From assembly GCA_963931435.1 (NCBI GenBank), contig OZ007012.1, positions 992,001-1,056,000 of the forward strand: a DNA stretch of 64,000 nucleotides, given 5' to 3'. The notes under the pieces are model-generated. The model searched no databases. It was given only the letters and a program-made list of their open reading frames with translations, and was not told the DNA's origin. Both the position numbers and the translations under genes were made by a program. Source of the stretch: Coprousia sp963931435 (GTDB lineage: Bacteria > Actinomycetota > Coriobacteriia > Coriobacteriales > Coriobacteriaceae). Of the stretch, positions 1 through 8,470 are shown one piece after another. Positions within the stretch are counted from its first letter, which is position 1, and each line of letters starts with the position of its first letter.

Positions 1-433
1 CGCCCAGGCGCTCGAGCAGGTTGTAGCGCGTGGTGGCGTTGATCTGGTCGAGCGAGTTGATCATGCGGGTGTACTTGTCGAACTGGCGGTTCAGCAGGGT
101 GCAGGTGTAGCCGTGGATCTCGATCTGCAGGTCCACGAACTGCTCCAGGTACTCGCCGAAGCGCTGGGGCTCGGCCTCCATCTTCTCGGCCAGGGTGACG
201 CCGGGCACCTTGGTGGTGATGAGCGCCCAGCCGCCCTCCTCGAGTTCGGCGACCTCGAGCGCCTTGGGGCTGCGGATGCCGGTCTCGTTGATGCGGGCGA
301 GGTTGAGCGCCTCGTTGAACACGTCGGAGACGGGCTTGGTCTCGTTGAAGACCTTGGCGATCCTATCGCCGAGGTCGTAGACCACCTTGTTGCCGCGACG
401 AACGATCTCGACCTTGGAATCGGGCAGGTTCAT
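1..433 (-). CDS. APH-fold kinase, partial (C-terminus beyond window)
   Basis: The gene reads leftward off the window edge, leaving about 144 N-terminal residues. Translating the minus strand from the ATG at 433 gives a product beginning MNLPDSKVEIVRRGNKVVYD, followed by DRIAKVFNE and WALITTKVPGVTLAEKM. This is the N-lobe layout of aminoglycoside phosphotransferase-superfamily kinases (TIGR02172-like). The catalytic HxD loop would lie outside the window. The start is supported by GAAAGGA about 8 bases upstream. It follows adhE on the same strand, about 100 bases away and behind a strong hairpin, so it is probably a separate unit. The substrate is unknown; such proteins are often annotated as antibiotic kinases without support. 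Confidence 0.7.
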   Translation of the reverse strand, partial: MNLPDSKVEIVRRGNKVVYDLGDRIAKVFNETKPVSDVFNEALNLARINETGIRSPKALEVAELEEGGWALITTKVPGVTLAEKMEAEPQRFGEYLEQFVDLQIEIHGYTCTLLNRQFDKYTRMINSLDQINATTRYNLLERLG

Positions 434-467
434 GGTGTGTCCTTTCAAACAGGGAAGAACAGGACGG

Positions 468-507
468 GGCATCGGGGACGGGGCGCGAGCGATCCGTCCC
501 CGATGCC
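468..507 (-). terminator. hairpin terminator after adhE
   Basis: A perfect 14-bp inverted repeat (468-481 with 494-507, 12-base loop) lies 26 bases past the adhE stop. There is no U-tract in the adhE direction, so it may need Rho or may insulate the kinase gene. The hairpin is certain; its function is inferred. Confidence 0.55.
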
Positions 508-532
508 ATTATAGGCTCATGCCAGGTGCTTC

Positions 533-3178
533 CTAGGCCTCGTAGGACTGCGGCTCGCGGCCGTAGTACGCGTCGAGGAAGAGCTCCTTGATCTCGCTCA
601 TGAGGGGGTAGCGCGGGTTGGCGCCCGTGCACTGGTCGTTGAACGCGTTCTCGGTCATCTCGTCGAGCGTCTCGAGGAAGTACTTCTCGTCGACGCCGTA
701 CTCGGCGATGGTCTTCTTGATGCCGATGGTCTCCATGAGGTTCTCGAGCTTGGCGATGAAGTTCTCGAACACCTCGCGGTCGTCGGCGCCGGTGCAGCCG
801 GCGTAGCGGCCGAGCTCGGCGTAGTCATGCAGCGCGTGCGGGTACTGATACTGCGAGAAGGTGCCCATCTTGACGGGCTTCTCGGCGGCGTTGTAGCGCA
901 TGACGCGCGTCAGGATGACGGCGTTGGCGATGCCGTGCGGCAGGTGATGGTAGGCGCCGAGCTTGTGGGCCATCGAGTGGTTGAGGCCCAGGAAGGCGTT
1001 GGCGAAGGCCATGCCGGCGAGGCAGGAGGCGTTGTGCATCTCCTCACGGGCGTGCGGGTCCTTGGCGCCGTTCTCGTAAGCGGACGGCAGGTTCTCGAAG
1101 ACGAGCTTCACGGCGCGCATGGAGAGGCCGCGCGTGTAGTCGGAGCTCATGATCGAGACGTAGGACTCGATGGCGTGGGTCATGACGTCGATGCCGGAGG
1201 CGCAGGTGAGGCCCTTGGGCGCGGTCATGGCGTTGTCGACGTCGACGATGGCCATGTTCGGCATGAGCTGGTAGTCGGTGATGGGCCACTTGAGGCCGGT
1301 CTCGGCATCGGTGATGATGGCGAACGGCGTGACCTCGGAGCCGGTGCCCGAGGAGGTCGGGACGGCGACGAAGTAGGCCTTGTTGCCCATCTCGGGGAAG
1401 GTGTAGACGCGCTTGCGGATGTCCATGAAGTCCATGGCCATATCCTCGAAGTTCGCCTCGGGGTGCTCGTACATGAGCCACATGATCTTGCCGGCGTCCA
1501 TAGCCGAGCCGCCGCCGACCGCGATGATGAGGTCGGGCTCGAAGAGCTTCATGCGCTCGACGCCCTTCATGGCGTCCTGCAGGCGCGGGTCGGGCTGGAT
1601 GTCATAGAAGGCATCGTGGGCGACGCCGAGCTCGTCGAGCTTCTCCTCGATGGCGCGGCAGTTGCCGTTCTTGTAGAGGAACTGGTCGGTCACGATGAAG
1701 GCGCGCTTCTTGCCCATCGTGCGGCCGAGCTCCTCGATGGCGACGGGCGTGCAGCCCTTCTTGAAGTAGATCTTCTCGGGAGCGCGGAACCACAGCATGT
1801 TCTCGCGGCGCTCCGCCACGGTCTTGATGTTCAGCAAGTGCTTCACCCCAACGTTCTCGGAGACGGAGTTGCCACCCCAGGAGCCGCAGCCCAGCGTGAG
1901 GGACGGCTTCATGGCGAAGTTGTACAGGTCGCCGATGCCGCCCTGGCTGGAGGGCGTGTTGATGACGATGCGGCAGGCCTTCATCGTCTCCTGGAACAGC
2001 GCGATCTTCTCCTTCTCGGCGGGATGGACGTACAGCGACGCCGTGTGGCCCGGGCCGCCGGCGAGCACCAGGTGCTCTGCCTTGTCGACGGCCTCCTGGA
2101 AGTTCTTCGCGTGGTACATGGCGAGCACCGGCGAGAGCTTCTCGTGGCTGAACTCCTCCTTGAGCGGATCGGTGGAGGTGACCTCGGCGATCAGGATCTT
2201 GGTCTTGGGCGGCACGGAGATGCCGGCGAGCTCGGCGATCTGCGCGGCGGGCATGCCGGGGATGCGATGGTCGAGCGCGCCGTTCTTGAACATTGCGGAG
2301 CGCAGCTTCTCGGTCTCCTCGCCGGGCTTGACGAAGTAGCAACCGCGGTACTCGAACTCGGCCTTGACCTCGTCGTAGATGGAGTCGAGCGCCGTGACGG
2401 ACTGCTCGGAGGCGCAGATCATGCCGTTGTCGAAGGTCTTGGAGTGGATGATCGAGTTGACGGCGAGCTTGATGTCGGCCGTGTCGTCGATGACGACCGG
2501 GGTGTTGCCGGCGCCGACGCCGAGGGCGGGCTTGCCCGAGGAGTAGGCGGCCTTGACCATGCCGGGGCCGCCGGTGGCCAGGATGATGTCGACGTCGCTC
2601 ATGAGCTTGTTGGTGAGCTCGAGGCTGGGATGGTCGATCCAGCCGATGATGCCCTCGGGCGCTCCGGCCTTGACGGCGGCGTTGAGCACGACCTTCGCGG
2701 CGGCGATGGTGCAGGCGGCCGCGGCGGGGTGCGGGGAGATGATGATGGCGTTGCGGGTCTTCAGGCAGATGAGGCACTTGAAGATTGCGGTGGAGGTGGG
2801 GTTGGTGGTGGGGATAACGGCGCCCACGATGCCGATCGGCTCGGCGACCTTGGCGATGCCGTAGGCCTCGTCGCGCTCGATCACGCCGCAGGTCTTAGTG
2901 TTCTTGTAGGCGTTGTAGATGTACTCGGCAGCGTAGTGGTTCTTGATGACCTTGTCCTCGACGATGCCGCGGCCGGTGTCCTCGACGGCGAGCTTGGCCA
3001 GCGGGATGCGCTGCTTGTTGGCGGCCATGGCCGCCTGGTAGAAGATCTCGTCGACCTGCTCCTGGGAGTAGGTGGCGAAAACCTTCTGGGCCTCGCGCAT
3101 CGCGGCGAGCTTCGCCTCAAGGGCATCAACGGAATCGATGACCTCGGGGACTGCGGGTGCCTTTGGCTTTTTCACCAT
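533..3178 (-). CDS. adhE: bifunctional acetaldehyde-CoA/alcohol dehydrogenase
   Basis: This 881-residue protein has the usual AdhE length. It reduces acetyl-CoA to acetaldehyde and then ethanol, regenerating NAD+ in fermentation, in the cytosol and typically as spirosomes. The N-terminal aldehyde dehydrogenase half (about residues 15-450) carries the catalytic Cys255 in NGMICASEQS and the NAD-loop GVGAGNTPVVID. The C-terminal iron-dependent alcohol dehydrogenase half (about 465-870) carries GGGSAMDAGK, GIDVMTHAIESY and the His-rich NHSMAHKLGAYHHLPHG iron site. The ATG at 3178 follows AAGGAGAG. The gene appears monocistronic, with a hairpin downstream and an AT-rich, repeat-containing region upstream. 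Confidence 0.97.
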   Translation of the reverse strand: MVKKPKAPAVPEVIDSVDALEAKLAAMREAQKVFATYSQEQVDEIFYQAAMAANKQRIPLAKLAVEDTGRGIVEDKVIKNHYAAEYIYNAYKNTKTCGVIERDEAYGIAKVAEPIGIVGAVIPTTNPTSTAIFKCLICLKTRNAIIISPHPAAAACTIAAAKVVLNAAVKAGAPEGIIGWIDHPSLELTNKLMSDVDIILATGGPGMVKAAYSSGKPALGVGAGNTPVVIDDTADIKLAVNSIIHSKTFDNGMICASEQSVTALDSIYDEVKAEFEYRGCYFVKPGEETEKLRSAMFKNGALDHRIPGMPAAQIAELAGISVPPKTKILIAEVTSTDPLKEEFSHEKLSPVLAMYHAKNFQEAVDKAEHLVLAGGPGHTASLYVHPAEKEKIALFQETMKACRIVINTPSSQGGIGDLYNFAMKPSLTLGCGSWGGNSVSENVGVKHLLNIKTVAERRENMLWFRAPEKIYFKKGCTPVAIEELGRTMGKKRAFIVTDQFLYKNGNCRAIEEKLDELGVAHDAFYDIQPDPRLQDAMKGVERMKLFEPDLIIAVGGGSAMDAGKIMWLMYEHPEANFEDMAMDFMDIRKRVYTFPEMGNKAYFVAVPTSSGTGSEVTPFAIITDAETGLKWPITDYQLMPNMAIVDVDNAMTAPKGLTCASGIDVMTHAIESYVSIMSSDYTRGLSMRAVKLVFENLPSAYENGAKDPHAREEMHNASCLAGMAFANAFLGLNHSMAHKLGAYHHLPHGIANAVILTRVMRYNAAEKPVKMGTFSQYQYPHALHDYAELGRYAGCTGADDREVFENFIAKLENLMETIGIKKTIAEYGVDEKYFLETLDEMTENAFNDQCTGANPRYPLMSEIKELFLDAYYGREPQSYEA

Positions 3179-3237
3179 GTGTCTCTCCTTGTGACTGGTG
3201 ACTTACCCTACAGCCTGAATATTAGCAAGTATCTTCT

Positions 3238-3303
3238 CGGTAAACGGCAGATTTCCGGTAAACGGTATATTAAAACGCTTCAAACTTTTTAAACGTTTCA
3301 ACT
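3238..3303 (-). promoter_or_regulatory. CG-centred repeat cluster upstream of adhE
   Basis: CGGTAAACGG occurs at 3238-3247 and 3256-3265, exactly 18 bases apart. AAACGCTTCAA (3273-3283) and AAACGTTTCAA (3291-3301) are also 18 bases apart. AAACGTTT at 3291-3298 is a palindrome like LacI/CcpA-family half-site pairs. The tract is much more AT-rich than its surroundings and lies 60-125 bases upstream of adhE, where its promoter should be. I infer a regulator-binding region; the regulator is unknown. The consensus does not look like Rex. Confidence 0.45.
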
Positions 3304-3512
3304 ATTTTGTATGCGAGAGACAAGGCACGCTCGGATAGGGTCGCCGGGCACGCGCCGGCACGCGGCCGTCGCCATCGGGAGCGTGCTTCTGCCGAGAAGC
3401 CGAAATACGCCAGAACGCCCCGCGATTCGGTTCCAATCTGGCAGATATCGTCTTCTCGAGCCGCATCGCACGCGCGGGCCGAGGGCGTGTGCATGGTCAA
3501 GGGGTAATGAAA

Positions 3513-3532
3513 AAGCGCCCCGAAGGGCGCTT
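3513..3532 (-). terminator. intrinsic terminator of rpmB
   Basis: An 8-bp perfect stem (3513-3520 with 3525-3532) with a four-base loop is followed, in the minus-strand direction, by a short U-run broken by CA. It lies about 33 bases beyond the rpmB stop. The 180 bases between this hairpin and the adhE upstream repeats hold nothing else I recognise. Confidence 0.75.
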
Positions 3533-3565
3533 GCGTACTTAGAAAAGCTGCAAGGAGAGGAGAGC

Positions 3566-3754
3566 TTAGGAGCGAGCCACCTTGCCGGACTTGAGGCACG
3601 TGGAGCACACGTTCATCTTGCGGCGATGGCCGTCGACGACGACGTAGACGCGCTGGATGTTGGGACGGAACGTGCGGTTGGTGACGCGGTGGGAGTGGCT
3701 GATGGAGCGACCAGCAACGGGGTGCTTACCGCAGATCTCGCAAACTTTCGACAT
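3566..3754 (-). CDS. rpmB: 50S ribosomal protein L28, zinc-type
   Basis: This 62-residue protein opens MSKVCEICGKHP and contains SHRVTNRTFRPNIQ and the CSTCLKSGKV tail. The two CxxC pairs make it the zinc-binding (C+) form of L28, a structural protein of the large ribosomal subunit. The ATG at 3754 is chosen over more upstream in-frame codons because AAGGAGGG lies 8 bases before it and L28 homologues begin there. It is a single-gene unit with its own promoter and terminator, divergent from the ABC exporter. Confidence 0.96.
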   Translation of the reverse strand: MSKVCEICGKHPVAGRSISHSHRVTNRTFRPNIQRVYVVVDGHRRKMNVCSTCLKSGKVARS

Positions 3755-3809
3755 GGTTAAACCCTCCTTGAGCAGCATTCGGCAATGCCGCGTGAACAAA
3801 CAAGTTGGA

Positions 3810-3841
3810 ACTATAGCACAGAACCGGTCCTCTACGTGCAA
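3810..3841 (-). promoter_or_regulatory. rpmB promoter
   Basis: On the minus strand TATAGT (3810-3815) is preceded by TGC, making an extended -10. A TTGCAC-like -35 (3836-3841) lies 20 bases further up, longer than ideal, so the extended -10 probably does the work. It is 55 bases upstream of the rpmB start. Confidence 0.55.
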
Positions 3842-4002
3842 TCTTCATATCGTCGCGGACGGAAGCAGCGTGCCTCGGCGGGTAGGGGGACCGCTTCGGC
3901 CGCCTGCGACGGATACCGGTCGGCGCGCAAGACAGTATCGCAGGTCAACCGCGCGAATGCAAGGCCTATCCAGCGGGCCGCCGGAGATGCATGATGGACC
4001 CG
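3842..4002. other. divergent intergenic region, first part
   Basis: This is part of the 418-base gap between divergent rpmB and the ABC exporter genes. I see no gene or recognised RNA in it. Confidence 0.5.
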
Positions 4003-4031
4003 TCAACAATTAGGTACCTCATTTATGTTGA
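4003..4031 (+). promoter_or_regulatory. dyad upstream of ABC exporter
   Basis: TCAACA (4003-4008) and TGTTGA (4026-4031) form an inverted repeat around the palindrome AGGTACCT (4012-4019). The stretch is AT-rich within GC-rich DNA and lies 140 bases before the exporter start. It could be an operator; no adjacent regulator gene supports this. Confidence 0.25.
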
Positions 4032-4119
4032 GTCTGTGAGGCGCGGGGCGCATCGGGCGCGCGGTGATAGGGAGGGGTCGGCGCGTGGTATGTAAAGGTA
4101 CGGTAAATCGGTCGGCTGC

Positions 4120-4154
4120 GGGCGGCCCGTGCTCGGCGGGCCGCCCCTCGTTTT
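4120..4154 (+). terminator. leader hairpin, possible attenuator of the ABC operon
   Basis: A perfect 10-bp GC-only stem (4120-4129 with 4137-4146) and seven-base loop are followed by CTCGTTTT. It ends only about 20 bases before the exporter start codon, just ahead of the ribosome-binding site GGGAGGAAGG. It could attenuate transcription or affect ribosome access. Confidence 0.35.
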
Positions 4155-4172
4155 GGGGAGGAAGGTGGACGC

Positions 4173-6479
4173 GTGAAGATCTTCACGTTCCTGTCGAAGC
4201 ACAAGATCAACTTCCTTATCGCCTTGGTCCTGCTGTTCGCGCAGGCGAACTGCGAGCTCACGCTCCCGGGGCTCATGAGCAACATCGTGGACGTGGGTAT
4301 CAGCCAGGGAGGCATCGAGAGCGCCGTGCCCGACGAGATCACCCAGGGCGATCTGGCGGATGTCGAGCTTTTCCTGGACGGGGACGCCGCCGAGCGCGTC
4401 GAGGCGCTCTACAGCGGCCCGGATGCGCAGGGCGTGCGCTCGTTCACGGGCGGCGATGAGGACCGCGCCGCCATCGAGGAGCCCCTCGCCGAGGCCGAGA
4501 TGCTCGTCTACCAGATCAACCAGGGGATCGACGCCGGCGAGTTCGCCAAGACCCTCGACATGGACGCGGCCTCCGACGCCGCGGGCGGGGCGCCGGTCGT
4601 TCAGGAGCGCGTGCGCGCCCTCGTCGGCGACAAGGTCACCATGGACACCGTCCGCAGCCTCGTGGACGCGGGCCTCATCACGCGCGACCAGCTCGCCGAG
4701 GGTCGCCAGGCGCTCGTCGACTCGCTCGGCGACCAGGGTGAGACCATCATCGAGAGCCGCGCCATCGAGTTCGTGAAAGACGCCTACCGCGCCGCCGGCG
4801 TCGACCTCAACGTCGTGCAGACCGACTACCTCTTCTCCGAGGGCCTGACGATGCTCGCCTACGCGCTCTTCACGGCGCTCTGCTCGATCCTGGCCGCCTT
4901 CAACGCGTCGAAGACCTCCGCGGCCATCGCGCGCGACCTGCGCCATGATCTCTACGCGCGCGTGCTCGCCTTCTCGCCGGCCGAGATGGAGCAGTTCTCG
5001 GCCGCCTCGCTCATCACCCGCGCGACCAACGACATCCAGCAGATCCAGATGGTGCTCGTGATGTGCCTGCGAATCGTGCTGTTCGCACCGTGCATGGGCC
5101 TCGGCGCGGTGGTCCGCGTGCTCTCCACGCCCACCGGGCTGGAGTGGATCCTCGTGGTGGCCATCGCCATCATCGCCGTCGCGATCGGCATCCTCATGGG
5201 TCTCACCATGCCCAAGTTCCGCATCATGCAGAAGCTCGTCGACCGCAACAACCTCGTGGCCCGCGAGATCGTGACAGGCATCATGCCCATCCGCGCCTTC
5301 GGGCGTCAAGCCTACGAGCAGGAGCGCTACGACGAGGCCAACCGCGAGCTCACCGCGACCTACATCTTCACCAACCGCTGCATGACCATGCTCATGCCCG
5401 TCATGATGATCGTCATGAACGCCACCACCGTGGGCATCGTGTGGTTCGGCGGGCACGGGGTCGACGCCGGCACGCTCATGGTGGGCGACCTCATGGCCTA
5501 TATCAACTACGTGATGCAGGTCATCATGAGCTTCATGATCCTCACCATGATCTCGGTGATGCTGCCGCGCGCCGACGTGGCCGCCGAGCGTGTGCTGGAG
5601 GTGCTGGGCACGAGCTCGAGCATCGCCGACCCCGCGCCCGAGCGCCGCGTCTCCCGCGAGCGCGGCGAGGGCTGGCGCGGCGAGATCGCCTTCAACGACG
5701 TCACCTTCGCTTACCCGGATGCCGACGAGCCCACGCTCGAGCACGTGAGCTTCACGGCGCGACCCGGCAAGACCTGCGCCATCATCGGATCCACGGGCTG
5801 CGGCAAGTCCACGCTCGTGCAGCTCATCCCGCGTCTGTACGACGTCACCGCCGGCTCTGTCACGCTCGACGGCGTGGACATCCGCGACATCGACCTCGAG
5901 GAGCTGCGCCGCGCGATCGGCTACGTGCCGCAGAAGCGCATGCTCTTCTCGGGCACCATCGAGAGCAACATCAAGTACGGAGACCCCGCCATGTCCGATG
6001 ACGACATGGTGCGCGCCGCCGAGATCGCGCAGGCAACGGAGTTCATCGACGCCAAGCCCGACGGCTACCAGAGCCCCATCGCGCAGGGCGGCTCGAACGT
6101 CTCGGGCGGGCAGAACCAGCGCCTCTCCATCGCGCGCGCCCTCGCCATCCGGCCGAACGTGCTCGTGTTCGACGACTCGTTCAGCGCGCTCGACTACAAG
6201 ACCGACGCGACCCTGCGCGCCGAGCTCGCCGAGCGGGCCTCCGACGCCGCCGTCATCATCGTGGCGCAGCGCATCGCCACCATCATGCACGCCGAGGAGA
6301 TCCTGGTGCTCGACGACGGCCGCATCGTCGGGAAGGGGACGCATGAGGAGCTTCTGCGCTCCTGCCCGGAGTACCTCGAGATCGCCAAGAGCCAGCTGAG
6401 CCCCGAGGAGCTGGGGCTCGCCGAGGAGAAGGCGGCCGCCGCACCGGGCGATGACGCCGCGATGGGAGGTGAGCGCTGA
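4173..6479 (+). CDS. ABC exporter half-transporter with degenerate ATP site
   Basis: This 768-residue type IV (ABCB-like) exporter half-transporter has an N-terminal membrane domain and a C-terminal ATPase. It carries Walker A GSTGCGKST and signature VSGGQ, but Walker B ends VFDDS (Asp in place of the catalytic Glu) and the switch-loop His is Gln (IIVAQR). Those changes mark the non-catalytic partner of heterodimeric exporters such as TM287/288, BmrCD and LmrCD. It is about 190 residues longer than usual, because an acidic soluble insertion (about residues 36-225) separates TM1 from TM2. The GTG start follows GGGAGGAAGG. Its stop overlaps the next start by one base, so the two are coexpressed. 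The substrate is unknown. Confidence 0.93.
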   Translation: MKIFTFLSKHKINFLIALVLLFAQANCELTLPGLMSNIVDVGISQGGIESAVPDEITQGDLADVELFLDGDAAERVEALYSGPDAQGVRSFTGGDEDRAAIEEPLAEAEMLVYQINQGIDAGEFAKTLDMDAASDAAGGAPVVQERVRALVGDKVTMDTVRSLVDAGLITRDQLAEGRQALVDSLGDQGETIIESRAIEFVKDAYRAAGVDLNVVQTDYLFSEGLTMLAYALFTALCSILAAFNASKTSAAIARDLRHDLYARVLAFSPAEMEQFSAASLITRATNDIQQIQMVLVMCLRIVLFAPCMGLGAVVRVLSTPTGLEWILVVAIAIIAVAIGILMGLTMPKFRIMQKLVDRNNLVAREIVTGIMPIRAFGRQAYEQERYDEANRELTATYIFTNRCMTMLMPVMMIVMNATTVGIVWFGGHGVDAGTLMVGDLMAYINYVMQVIMSFMILTMISVMLPRADVAAERVLEVLGTSSSIADPAPERRVSRERGEGWRGEIAFNDVTFAYPDADEPTLEHVSFTARPGKTCAIIGSTGCGKSTLVQLIPRLYDVTAGSVTLDGVDIRDIDLEELRRAIGYVPQKRMLFSGTIESNIKYGDPAMSDDDMVRAAEIAQATEFIDAKPDGYQSPIAQGGSNVSGGQNQRLSIARALAIRPNVLVFDDSFSALDYKTDATLRAELAERASDAAVIIVAQRIATIMHAEEILVLDDGRIVGKGTHEELLRSCPEYLEIAKSQLSPEELGLAEEKAAAAPGDDAAMGGER

Positions 6480-8290
6480 TGCCGGGCCCCATGGGACGTG
6501 GCGCGGCCGCCGAGCGCGCCAAGGACTTCAAGGGAACCATCAAGAAGCTCGTCGCCTACATCGCGCACGAGCGCGTGGCGCTCGTCATCTCGATCGTCTG
6601 CGCCATCGCCTCGGTGGTGTTCAACGTCGTGGGCCCGCGCATCCTGGGCCAGGCCACCACGGAGCTCTTCCAGGGCATCTCCGCCAAGGTCATGGGCACG
6701 GGCTCGATCGACTTCACCCGCATCGGCTACATCCTGGCCGGCCTTCTGTGCCTGTACGTCACCTCGGCCCTCATGAACTTCATCCAGGGCTGGCTCATGA
6801 CCGGCATCACCCAGCGCGTGTGCTACCGCATGCGCCGCGAGATCATCGCCAAGATTGACCGCATGCCGCTCGGCTACTTCGAGACCAACTCGGTCGGCGA
6901 CGTCATGAGCCGCGTCACCAACGACGTCGACATGCTCGGCCAGTCGCTCAACCAGAGCGTCACGCAGCTCATCACCTCCATCACGCAGATTATCGGCGTG
7001 GCCGCGATGATGATCTCCGTCTCGCCGGTGATGGCGGGCATGACCTTCCTCACCGTGCCGGTCTCGCTCGTGCTCGTCGTCGTGGTGGTGCGCTCCTCGC
7101 AGCGCTACTTCCGCCAGCAGCAGGCGATCCTGGGCCGTGTGGACGGCATCATCGAGGAGAGCTTCTCGGGCCAGAACGTCATCAAGGTCTTCAACGGCGA
7201 GGACCGTGCCGTGGAGACGTTCGACGTGCAGAACCGCAACCTCTACGACTCCGGCTGGCGCTCGCAGTTCTTCTCGGGCCTCATGCAGCCGATCATGAAC
7301 TTCGTGGCCAACCTCGCCTACGTGGCCGTGGTCATCGTGGGCGCGTTCCTGGCCATCGCCGGCAGCATCACCCTGGGCGACATCCAGGCCTTCATGCAGT
7401 ACGTGCGCAACTTCACGCAGCCCATCACCCAGCTCTCCCAGGTGTCCAACATGCTGCAGATGCTCTCGGCCGCAGCTGAGCGCGTGTTCGAGTTCCTCGA
7501 CGAGCCCGAGGAGACCGCCGATGCCGTGACTCCGGAGCTCGCCGCCTGCAAGGGCGCCGTCGACTTCGACCATGTGCGATTCGGCTACACGCCCAACAAG
7601 ACCATCATCCACGATTTCACCTGCCGTGTGGCGCCGGGCCAGACGGTGGCCATCGTGGGACCGACGGGCGCGGGCAAGACCACGCTCATGAAGCTCCTCA
7701 TGCGCTTCTACGACGTCAACGCCGGCTCCATCAAGGTCGACGGTGTCGATCTGCGCGACTACTCCCGCGATGACCTGCGCAGAAACTTCGCCATGGTCCT
7801 GCAGGACACGTGGCTGTTCACGGGCTCCATCCGCGAGAACATCCGCTACGGGCGCGCCGGCGCCTCGGACGCGGAGGTCGAGGCGGCTGCCCGCGCGGCG
7901 CTCGTCGACCACTTCATCCGGACCCTGCCGGGCGGCTACGACTTCGAGCTCAACGAGGACGCCTCGAACGTCTCCCAGGGCCAGCGCCAGCTCCTCACCA
8001 TCGCGCGCGCCTTCATCGCGGATCGCCCGATCCTCATCCTCGACGAGGCGACCTCCAACGTCGACACGCGCACCGAGGAGCGCATCCAGCGCGCCATGGA
8101 CGCCCTCATGCAGGGGCGCACGAGCTTCGTGATCGCGCACCGCCTCTCGACCATCCGCAACGCCGACCTCATCCTGGTGCTGCGCGACGGCGACATCGTG
8201 GAGTCGGGCACGCACGGCGAGCTCCTCGCCGCGAACGGCTTCTACGCCGAGCTCTACAACGCCCAGTTCGCCGAGGGCCCCGAGGAGTAG
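6479..8290 (+). CDS. ABC exporter half-transporter with consensus catalytic site
   Basis: This 603-residue protein is the partner of the preceding gene. Its ATPase has Walker A GPTGAGKTT, Walker B LILDEATSNVD with the catalytic Glu, and switch His in FVIAHRLSTI. Its signature is the non-canonical VSQGQ. In a head-to-tail dimer that signature faces the first subunit's defective Walker B, while the first subunit's good VSGGQ faces this subunit's good Walker B. One active and one degenerate site result. The membrane domain occupies about residues 1-330 and has no large insertion. The ATG overlaps the upstream TGA by one base. Confidence 0.95.
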   Translation: MPGPMGRGAAAERAKDFKGTIKKLVAYIAHERVALVISIVCAIASVVFNVVGPRILGQATTELFQGISAKVMGTGSIDFTRIGYILAGLLCLYVTSALMNFIQGWLMTGITQRVCYRMRREIIAKIDRMPLGYFETNSVGDVMSRVTNDVDMLGQSLNQSVTQLITSITQIIGVAAMMISVSPVMAGMTFLTVPVSLVLVVVVVRSSQRYFRQQQAILGRVDGIIEESFSGQNVIKVFNGEDRAVETFDVQNRNLYDSGWRSQFFSGLMQPIMNFVANLAYVAVVIVGAFLAIAGSITLGDIQAFMQYVRNFTQPITQLSQVSNMLQMLSAAAERVFEFLDEPEETADAVTPELAACKGAVDFDHVRFGYTPNKTIIHDFTCRVAPGQTVAIVGPTGAGKTTLMKLLMRFYDVNAGSIKVDGVDLRDYSRDDLRRNFAMVLQDTWLFTGSIRENIRYGRAGASDAEVEAAARAALVDHFIRTLPGGYDFELNEDASNVSQGQRQLLTIARAFIADRPILILDEATSNVDTRTEERIQRAMDALMQGRTSFVIAHRLSTIRNADLILVLRDGDIVESGTHGELLAANGFYAELYNAQFAEGPEE

Positions 8291-8304
8291 CGCGGGGCCT
8301 CGAT

Positions 8305-8362
8305 CTCGGTGCGGCCGAGCCGCGGCGCCGCGACCGTCGCTGTGGCTCCCGGCCGCACCGAG
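8305..8362 (+). terminator. composite inverted repeat at the end of the ABC operon
   Basis: A perfect 13-bp stem (8305-8317 with 8350-8362) lies 14 bases after the ABC stop. Its 32-base loop can pair further (AGCC with GGCT, and the palindrome GCGGCGCCGC). A short CTTT follows. It is probably a terminator or 3'-end stabiliser. Confidence 0.45.
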
Positions 8363-8470
8363 TCAGCTTTCGTGCGCATGTGTCGAGCGTGCCGCATTCA
8401 CGAGGCGGACGGGAGGCCGTCGAAGGGCTATCATGGTTGCCAGAAGCCTTTCCGATGGAGGTTGGTCCGT

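Noticed and set aside
1..433. Calling the partial kinase an aminoglycoside resistance gene
   Set aside because: Only the N-lobe is visible and the TIGR02172-like subgroup has no established resistance role.
827..3292. An 821-codon open frame antisense to adhE, and similar very long antisense frames opposite the ABC genes, smc and pepP
   Set aside because: They mirror the codon bias of GC-rich genes, encode Val/Gly/Asp/His-rich low-complexity sequence without domains, and lack ribosome-binding sites.
3855..3880. GGACGGAAGCAGCGTGCC, similar to part of the SRP RNA core
   Set aside because: The full GGTCAGGTCCGGAAGGAAGC-type core and its helix are absent; only about nine bases agree. The ftsY-ffh gap also lacks the core.
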